A DNA stretch of 64,000 nt from Incurvaria masculella (lineage: Eukaryota > Arthropoda > Insecta > Lepidoptera > Incurvariidae). Positions 56,860 to 64,000 of the stretch are shown piece after piece; positions within the stretch are counted from its first letter, which is position 1; each line of letters begins with the position of its first letter. The notes beneath the pieces were generated by a model that searched no databases, had not been told where the DNA came from, and saw nothing but the letters and a program-made list of their open reading frames with translations. The DNA lies in NCBI GenBank assembly GCA_946894095.1, contig OX335652.1, forward strand, positions 8,269,001 to 8,333,000, in the 5' to 3' direction. A program made the translations under genes and the position numbers.

Positions 56860-59460
56860 TGTACTTGGCCCCTCAAAGTCTATATATATCTAAAATTAAA
56901 ATTGCAATCGTTTGTGAATCGTTTGTGAATGTTTGTGATAATAAAAAAAAGTTTTGTGAACGAATAGTTTTTCCTTAAATAAATAAATAAAATAAGCATG
57001 TATTTGGCCCCCCATAAGAGGAAATAAAAAAAAATAATGTCTGATTGTATCAGAAATCGTTTGTGAACGTTTGTGCTTTCATTCTCAGCGTTTGTGAATC
57101 AATAGTTTCAAAGATATTATTTTTTTTACATCATGGGGTGAAGCGGGGTTTTGTAAAACCATGAAGTTGGCCCCACATTTTCATGATATTCCCAAAATTA
57201 ATATCGCAATGGATTGTAAATCGTTTGTGAATGTATGTGATAGCAGAAAAAAGTTTTGTGAACGGATAGTTTTCCCTTAAAAATATATTGAAATATTACA
57301 TGTATTTCCCCCGTAACAGAAAACTTACAATAATGAATCGGAACGGGTCAGAAATTGTTTGGGAATATTTGTACTTAATTCAAATGTTTTCGAATCAATC
57401 GTTTTGAATATATTTAACATTTTCGACAGGGTGAATAGGGGTAACCTAAGGGTGAATAGGGGTAACCTAAAACCATGAAGTTGGCCCCACATTTTCATGA
57501 TATTCTCAAAATTAATATCGCAATCGTTTGTAAATCGTTTGTGAATGTTTGTGATAACAAAGAAAAGTTTTGTGAACGGATAGTTTTCCCTTAAAACATT
57601 TTTGAAAATTTACATGTATTTGCCCCCGTAACAGGAAACCAAGAACACATCGTAACGGGTCAGAAATTGTTTGTGAATGTTTGCATCTTCATGGCAAACG
57701 TTTTCGAATCATTGGTTTCGAAAATATTTAATAATTTCGAAAGGGTGAATAGGGGTAACGTAAAACCATGAAGTTGGCCCCACATTCTTATGATATTTCC
57801 AAAATTAATATTGCGATCGTTTGTAAATCGTTTGTGAACGTATGTGATAGCAGAAAAAGTTTTGTGAGCGAATTGTTTTCCCTTAAAAAAATATTGAAAA
57901 TTTACATGTATTTGCCCTTGTAACAGAAAAACAAGAACACATCGTAACGGGTCAGAAATTGTTTGTGAATATTTGTACTTCATTGCAAACGTTTTCGAAT
58001 CAATACTTTTGCAGATATTCAATATTTTCGAAAGGGTGAATAGGGGTAACGCCAAACCATGAAGTTGGCCCCACATTTGTATGATATTCCCAAAATAAAT
58101 ATCGCGATCGTTTGTAAATCGTTTGTGAACGTATGTGATAGTAGAAAAAAGTTTTGTGAGCGAATAGTTTTCCCTTAAAAAAATATTGAAAATTTTCATG
58201 TATTTGCTCCTGTAACAGGAAATTTACAAGAACACGTCGGAACGGGTCACAATTTTTTTGGGAATATTTGTACGTTTTCGAATCAATACTTTTGAAGATA
58301 TTTAATATTTTCGAAAGGGTAAAAAACATATTGAAAATTTACATGTATTTGCTCTTATAACAGGAAATTTACAAGAACACTTCGGAACGGGTCAGATATT
58401 TTTTGGGAATATTTGTACTTTATTGCAAACGTTTTCGAATCAATACTTTTGAAGATATTTAATATTTTCGAAAGTGTGAATAGGGGTAACGTAAAACCAT
58501 GAAGTTGGCCCCACATTTTCATGACATTCCCAAAATTAATATCGCGATCGTTTGTAAATCGTTTGTGAACGTATGTGATAGTAGAAAAAAGTTTTGTGAG
58601 CGAATAGTTTTCCCTTAAAAAAATATTGAAAATTTACATGTATTTGCTCCTGTAACAGGAAATTTACAAGAACACGTCGGAACGGGTCACAATTTTTTTG
58701 GGAATATTTGTACGTTTTCGAATCAATACTTTTAAAGATATTTAATATTTTCGAAAGGGTAAAAAAAATATTGAAAATTTACATGTATTTGCTCTTATAA
58801 CAGGAAATTTACAAGAACACTTCGGAACGAGTCAGATATTTTTTGGGAATATTTGTACTTTATTGCAAACGTTTTCGAATCAATACTTTTGAAGATATTT
58901 AATATTTTCGAAAGTGTGAATAGGGGTAACGTAAAACCATGAAGTTGGCCCCACATTTTCATGACATTCCCAAAATTAATATCGCAATGGTTTGTAAATA
59001 GTTTGTGAATGCATGTGATAACAGAAAAAAGTTTTGTGAACGGATAGATTTCCCTTAAAAAATATTGAAATATTACATGGATTTCCCCCTGCAACACAAC
59101 ATTTACAATCATGCATCGGAACGGGTCAGAAATTGTTTGGGAATATTTGTACTTCATTCAAATGTTTTCGAATCAATAGTTTTTAGTATATTTAACATTT
59201 TCGACAGGGTGAATAGGGGTAACCTAAAACCATGAAGCTGCCCCAACATTTTCATGATATCCCCAAAATGAATATCGCGATCGTTTGTAAATCGTTTCTG
59301 AACCTATGTGATAGCAGAAAAATATTTTGCGAACGAATCATTTGCCCTTAAAAAAATATTGAAATTTAATGAATGAATTTATTCCGTGACGAGAAATGAA
59401 CAACAATGCATCGTAACGGGTCAGAAATTGTTTATGAATTTTTGTATCTTATAAAAATGA
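56860..59460. repeat. satellite array, about 291-bp monomers with a 440-bp higher-order variant
   Basis: ACCATGAAGTTGGCCCCACA recurs near 57158, 57473, 57763, 58054, 58495, 58935 and (diverged) 59228, spaced about 315, 290, 291, 441, 440 and 293. Other fixed blocks are CGTTTGTAAATCGTTTGTGA, GTTTTGTGAACGGATAGTTT and CATGTATTTGCCCCCGTAAC. The two 440-bp units carry an extra partial monomer of about 150 bp and are nearly identical to each other. The left edge (56860-57150) is diverged. Because 291 is divisible by three, minus-strand frames of 110-180 codons stay open; they repeat every 97 residues and are artefacts. Confidence 0.85.
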
Positions 59461-59489
59461 ATTATGAATATATATATATTACGTAACCG

Positions 59490-59665
59490 TCAGATAGCCT
59501 AACACACCACATGGGAACTAGGTACCATGCCAGGACCTTCCTTATATTGCCCGGCTACATTTAACTGGATGGAAAACACGGACAATTTTCATTGCCGCTT
59601 TGACCATGGATACCAACTCGGACAGGATTAAACCTACCACCTAGTAAGCAAGGAAGGGGACCTAC
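59490..59665 (-). mobile_element. SINE copy (Metulj-like family)
   Basis: CACACCACATGGGAACTAGG, TACCATGCCAGGACCTTCCT, CACGGACAATTTTCATTGCC and GATTAAACCTACCACCTAG are the reverse complement of the SINE body. Confidence 0.7.
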
Positions 59666-59814
59666 ATTTTAACGTGGAATCAGAACCACAGCCAGTCTCA
59701 ACGGTCGAAAATGGTCACCAATCCAGAACCTAACCGCGCTCAGAGATGCATCAAAGCTTATCGAATCGCAAGGCGTCGCATTTCGACAAGCATTCTGAGC
59801 AGAATTTTTGTCTA

Positions 59815-60395
59815 ATAATTTTATGCAAACTTGGTTATCGAAAAATATTGGTCTAAAACCATTTTACGATTTATATTAATATAAGTTGGTCCTTGCCATT
59901 ATGATTTAAGCTTTATACTGGTTTAAAAAACTTTGAAACGCGTTATCTACCACAATATAAGCGGTATGGATATATTATTTAAATTTAATTATATTGATCA
60001 TTATATATTCTAGTGTCGCGCTTAGAAACAATTTTAATTATGCCTTTATATAAATTATAATTAATAAATTTAGCATTACTGGGGAATTTCGTCCTCGATT
60101 TGCTCAGAATAGCTCATGTTTTAATTAATAGTTGTTAATATATAGCCAAAATTAACAATATTTCTAATCACGACACTAGATAATTGATTAGTGAATGCAA
60201 TACAATTTCAAAATAATATCCTCACCGTTTATGCGGTGGGCGTTGACGCCCTTCAAAGTTTTTTAAATCAATTTAACCCTTGCATTTTAATGGCAAGTCC
60301 CAAGTTTTTATTAGTCCAAATTATAAAATGGTTCAATGTCAAGTTTTTTCAATAACTTCATTTGAATAATAGTGCTTACTATGGAAACTATAAAT
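59815..60395. mobile_element. long imperfect foldback centred near 60105
   Basis: AAACCATTTTACGATTTATA, GTTGGTCCTTGCCATTATGA, TTTAAAAAACTTTGAAACGC and TATTCTAGTGTCGCGCTTAG at the left are mirrored by AATCACGACACTAGATAATT, CTTCAAAGTTTTTTAAATCA, TTAATGGCAAGTCCCAAGTT and TTATAAAATGGTTC at the right. The arms are about 250 bases with many substitutions. No ORF. Confidence 0.65.
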
Positions 60396-60420
60396 ATAAA
60401 ACGGTGATAACGGACGTTCT

Positions 60421-60446
60421 AGGGTTAGTCCGCCCACTCTGAATAC
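60421..60446. mobile_element. single end of the GTATTCAGAGTG MITE
   Basis: AGGGTTAGTCCGCCCACTCT followed by GAATAC. No partner end was found. Confidence 0.4.
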
Positions 60447-60577
60447 GGCTGATGGATTTTTTGTATGCAACATGTAACTTGACAACTCATACCGACTAAT
60501 TTAATGACTTAAGCACTGAATGAAACAAGCAAAAAAAGCAAAAGATACAGAATAAGTTATCTAAAAAATCAAAGCCC

Positions 60578-60626
60578 CTGTCCCAACTTTTCACCTTTAT
60601 TGGCGTTTTAGCCAAACCGATCGACT
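60578..60626 (+). mobile_element. end fragment of the GTCACCTAAATTGGCG MITE
   Basis: TTTTCACCTTTATTGGCGTT and TAGCCAAACCGATCGACTAT. Confidence 0.55.
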
Positions 60627-60900
60627 ATAATAAGGGCCTTGTGCACGGAAGGAGGCAAAATCAAAATCAACTTCAATGTATGATTAAAGACTTCACAAGT
60701 AAGTTACAGAAAAATATATTTTTTTTTCAATTCAGTCTCATAAAAGTGTAAATCAATTAAGAAAGATATTGAAATCTGTAAACTGTAGAATTTTCTATTT
60801 ATCTTTATTATAAAATGTATAGCTAAGCTCAATTTCATCGGATTAGAGAAGGAATAGGTAATTTGATTAATAGTACGAGAGCGGACCGTTGTCAACCCTA
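60627..60900. other. unassigned AT-rich stretch
   Basis: Nothing recognised. Confidence 0.35.
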
Positions 60901-61320
60901 CGTCATCGAGTAACACCATGGGACCCATTTGTGGTTGTGCGGATTAGAATAGGTTTCCTAAAAATACTAGGTTGCCTGACCCAAACCTGGAACGTTTTGT
61001 GCAGTAGGTAATATTAAATCACTTTTTTGGTAGAATTTAACGTCATCGAGTAACAACATGAGACCTAGCACAATCGGTAAAGGTCATCAAGAAAAGCTAA
61101 AAAAAAGTAGGTTGGCTCGTCCTACCCTGGCACGTTCTGAGGTTGGCCGGTTTTAAAATGTCGAAAAATAAAAAAAAACACGTCATCGAGTAACAAGTTG
61201 ACAATACCACCATTCGATAGTCCTATGTACATGCTTCATAAAAAAATTAGGTTGGCTGCCCTCAGCCTGGCACGTTTCCTACGCGGCCATCTTGAACGTC
61301 GGATGCGCCCAGTTCCTATA
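60901..61320 (+). repeat. three 140-bp units with rigidly spaced conserved boxes
   Basis: Box A, CGTCATCGAGTAACA, starts at 60901, 61041 and 61181, exactly 140 bases apart. Box B, TAGGTTGGCT...CCTGGCACGTT, starts at 60968, 61108 and 61248, exactly 67 bases after box A each time. Sequence between the boxes has diverged strongly with no net length change. No extra unit was seen on either side. Function unknown; options include a minisatellite under constraint, a set of regulatory sites, or structured RNA units. Confidence 0.75.
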
Positions 61321-61598
61321 TTCAATCAATTGTTAAATTAATATAATATAACAGTTTTGTGATATGTCTATCTATAAACCGGTGATGTTTTTATTGATCT
61401 GAACTCACCTTGGATAGGTAAAAAAAAACAAAATGAAATATTTGTGATATATTGATTGATTGGGTGCAATGGTTGCAAATAATTTAATTTCAACAAATAT
61501 TTTTCTGCTGTCGCGCAAGATACAATTAAATACATCCAATAAATTGTAAATCTCGCATTAGAGGAACTCAAAATATTTTTACCACGCAATAAGAAGTC
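61321..61598. other. unassigned AT-rich stretch
   Basis: Nothing recognised. Confidence 0.35.
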
Positions 61599-62037
61599 TG
61601 TCACTTTTGAATCTGTTAGCTGTTCTGAGATTCAAAAAGTAACAGACCTTAAGTCCAAAGGACCGCAAGGTTTATGGAACAATTCTACTAATCTGTTAAA
61701 GTCCATATTGGGCAGTATTATAGAACCTCTTAGAATTGTATTGAAGATGGCACATTTCCAGACTTATTAAAAATTACTAGGGTAATACCATTGCTTAAAA
61801 ACGGATCTCATAATGATGTTGAAATAGCTTTATGGTGCATATTATGGTGTGAAGCCAATAACCTACGTTTAAATGACAGTAAAACGAGTTTAATGCACTG
61901 GGGACCCAAATACGTAATGTGAATTGTGATGTATTAAATACAGCAAATGATCTATCTTCAGCTATAACTAAAGAAATAACCTTACTTGTGATACTTTTGG
62001 GATTACCGTGGTCTTCAAATATATTTGAAAAATGTTA
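61599..62037 (+). pseudogene. decayed LINE reverse transcriptase remnant
   Basis: Frames on the plus strand read SVSCSEIQKVTDLKSKGPQG, LLKSILGSIIEPLRIVL, then after a frameshift EDGTFPDLLKITRVIPLLKN. These match the RT motif series KSKGPDGI...I..PL...F..G.FP..LK.ARVIPLFK of non-LTR elements. A deletion then joins this to WCEANNLRLNDSKTSLM and LGLPWSSNI, which normally lie after the FADD motif. The catalytic core is therefore missing. Confidence 0.7.
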
Positions 62038-62210
62038 CGGCTTTTCACGCGGCGGGAGGAGACATTCGCCGACGTATCGAGCTGATCGTTCAGCCCGTTG
62101 TCAAGGAGGTTGTCCGCCACGTTCGTACGCAGCAGACGACTGACAACTAGACTCGCCGTGGTCGTAAGTCATAGGTGTGGGTCGAGGTGGTAGCGGAAAT
62201 GCGGTGGTAG

Positions 62211-63063
62211 CGCTTCTACGGTCTTCCTAAAATTCACAAAGACGGGAACCCCCTTCGACCAAAAGTCAGCCAGATAAATGCTCCTACCTACCTCCTCGCT
62301 AAACATGTCGCCTCAATATTTCAACCCCTGTCTGGCAAGACGTCGTCCTACGTTAAAGATTCGGCCCATTTTGTGGAATTGTTGTCTACAGTGAAGTTGG
62401 CATGCATGGATCTATTAGTGAGCTTTGACGTCGAGTCGCTGTATGCAGACGTACCAGTCCAAGAGTCCCTCGACATCATCAGAAACTTAGTCATCAGCAA
62501 CGACATCGACACTGAGTGCGTCAAGCTCCTGCCATATTGTCTCACTAAGACATACTTTCTGTGGAACGGACAATACTACCTTCAGCGAGAAGGTGTAGCA
62601 ATGGGAACACCAGTGACACCAGTGGTGGCAAACCTTTTCATGGAACCGCTGGAACACCGCACATTGCAAACTTCACCTCTTAAGTCAATGTTTTGGGTAC
62701 GGTACGTGGATGACGTGATTTCAATCTGGTCACATGGTCGCCAATCACTCGACGCTTTCATCTCTCATCTTAATTAGGTTCACACAAATATAAAATATAC
62801 AGTAGATTGTGAGAAGGAAGGCACTTTGGCGTTCTTGGAAGTACTTGTTGCTCGACGATTGGATGGAATCCTAAGCCACACAGTGTACCGCAAGCCGACA
62901 CACACAAATCGTTGTCTACAAGCTACTTCGCATCATGCTCCGGTGCATTTGGAATCGGTCGCAAGAGCATTGAGACTCAGAGCACAGCGGTTGTGTGACA
63001 AGGACCATATCTTCACCGAAATGGGCCCTGTGCTTCGAGAAAATGGGTACAATTTTCGCAATG
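62211..63063 (+). pseudogene. Penelope-like element reverse transcriptase, nearly intact core with one stop
   Basis: The open frame begins after a TAG at 62208 and reads FYGLPKIHKDGNPLRP, PTYLLAKHVASIF, LLVSFDVESLYADVPV, REGVAMGTPVTPVVANLFME and WVRYVDDVISIW. A single TAG at 62775-62777 is followed in the same frame by FLEVLVARR, TVYRKPTHTNRCLQ and LRENGYNFRNV. YGLPKIHK, SFDV.SL, YVDD and the RKPTHT block are typical of Penelope RTs, which copy RNA at chromosomal sites and often carry a GIY-YIG endonuclease. The YVDD catalytic pair is kept. Upstream sequence (62037-62210) is broken; the C-terminus is cut by the LINE at 63064. Confidence 0.85.
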
Positions 63064-63972
63064 TCAGTCAGTCAGTCAGCGTGTTTGCGTCCACTGCTGG
63101 ACATACGCGTCTCCAATCCTTCTCCAGTCCTCCCGGCCCTCAGCGGTACGGAACCACTGCTTTCCGCTGACGCACTTGATCTCATCTTCCCACCTGGCGA
63201 GTGGTCTTCCCACACTTCGTTTGCCTGTTCACGGCCGCCAGTGTAGGACACGGTTACTCCAACGGTCGTCGTCTCTTCGGCTAACGTAACCAGCCCACTG
63301 CCATTTGAGCTTAGCCACCCGGTGTCCAATATCGACTACTTTGGTACGTCGGCGGATTGCCTCTTTACGTACCATATCCCGTAGCGATATTCCCAGCATG
63401 GCTCGCTCCATTGCTCGCTGGGCAACTTTTAACCTTTGGACAACGGCGACCGTCAGAGTCCACGTTTCACACCCGTACGTCATGTCATAACCGGGAGGAC
63501 GCACTGGTCATATGTTCGGGTCTTTAAATTTCAGGAAGGTCAGACCTCAGAGCGAATTTAAGCTTTCCGAAGGCAACCCAACCTAGTTGAATCCGTCGCT
63601 CAACCTCCAAAGACAGTCTTTGTATACCAAGCCGCAGGATTTGACCGACATATACGTACTTTTCAACCTGTTCGATCACTTCTACGTCGATAACTATTTG
63701 TCCTCCCGTCATACCCTCAGTCGCCATGACCATGGTTTTATCCCGGTTCATCTTCAGATCTACCTTTATCGATGCTTTATAAAGGTCTTCCAGCATGGTT
63801 TAAAGCTGAACTCGGGAATTTTACAGAAGAACAATGTGATCGGCGTAGCGAAGATAACTGAGGAAAAATATTCACTAACGTTGATACCCATGTTGTCCCA
63901 TTCAAGCGTCTTGAACACATATTCCGATGCGTTTGTGAAGAGCTTGGGTGAGAAAATGTGGGTGAGAAAGTA
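63064..63972 (-). pseudogene. 5'-truncated RTE-like LINE inserted in the Penelope element
   Basis: On the minus strand the order is SPKLFTNASEYVFKTLEWDN, LRYADHIVLL (normally YADD), MLEDLYKASIKVDLKMNRDK, VEKYVYVGQIL, then YGCETWTLT, AMERAMLGISLRDMVRKEAI and KLKWQWAGYVSRR. This is the C-terminal half of the endonuclease-RT protein of RTE-like LINEs common in Lepidoptera. Several frameshifts and the D-to-H change at the active site make it dead. The 3' end (GTCCAGCAGTGGACGCAAAC) runs into a TGAC tetranucleotide tail at 63064-63080, directly against Penelope sequence. Confidence 0.8.
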
Positions 63973-64000
63973 ACGTAAACATAAGATATAAAATCAGAAC
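63973..64000. other. window end
   Basis: The last bases may continue the LINE on the minus strand, but too little is visible to tell. Confidence 0.3.

Noticed and set aside
1..64000. CRISPR arrays, operons, rRNA genes
   Set aside because: None seen. The short direct repeats present are satellites or transposon duplications in a eukaryotic genome.

Overview
The window looks like a gene-poor, repeat-dense stretch of an insect nuclear genome, most likely a moth or butterfly. There are no operons, ribosome binding sites, CRISPR arrays or long ORFs. The case for Lepidoptera comes from the repeats: a tRNA-headed SINE resembling Metulj elements, repeats ending in TTTGAAGTCGGTTA, a repeat with a CCGT-rich core and a GTGCGAGTCxGACTCGCAC end, a Penelope-like element and an RTE-like LINE. 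The species call is inference.

Only one piece of sequence reads as an ordinary host gene: a 151-bp internal exon on the minus strand (2370-2520) encoding most of a chitin-binding type-2 (peritrophin-A, CBM14) domain with good splice sites. Its partner exons were not found. Everything else with coding signal is broken retrotransposon: a LINE C-terminal remnant split by an LTR element (19340-20550), a jockey-like RT scrap (53525-53773), a second LINE RT scrap (61599-62037), a Penelope-like RT with one in-frame stop (62211-63063), and a minus-strand RTE-like LINE inserted into it (63064-63972).

Layout. 0-10 kb: SINEs, GGAATGG repeats, small MITEs, the chitin-binding exon and a nested foldback (4.5-4.9 kb). 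10.8-16.9 kb: two inverted ~620-bp arms enclosing five tandem ~640-bp units, each a long imperfect palindrome. 17.6-23.7 kb: a TTAA-type MITE, a GC-rich degenerate minisatellite, a complete non-autonomous LTR element, and a head-to-tail dimer of the CCGT repeat. 23.7-40.7 kb: mostly unique AT-rich DNA with scattered repeats, including a foldback carrying a tRNA-shaped sequence at 29925-29997. 40.7-43.4 kb: a nearly identical 1360-bp tandem duplication. 43.4-56.8 kb: scattered MITEs, SINEs and CCGT repeats, several nested in each other. 56.9-59.5 kb: a ~291-bp satellite with a 440-bp higher-order variant. 59.8-64 kb: a foldback, three 140-bp units with rigidly spaced conserved boxes, and the retrotransposon cluster.

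The genes do not form a pathway. The window records transposition, tandem duplication and palindrome formation. The best candidates for something undescribed are the 10.8-16.9 kb foldback with its palindromic array, the three 140-bp box-spaced units at 60.9-61.3 kb, and the tRNA-like sequence inside a foldback. All alignments were made by eye, so copy boundaries are generally good to about 10-20 bases.
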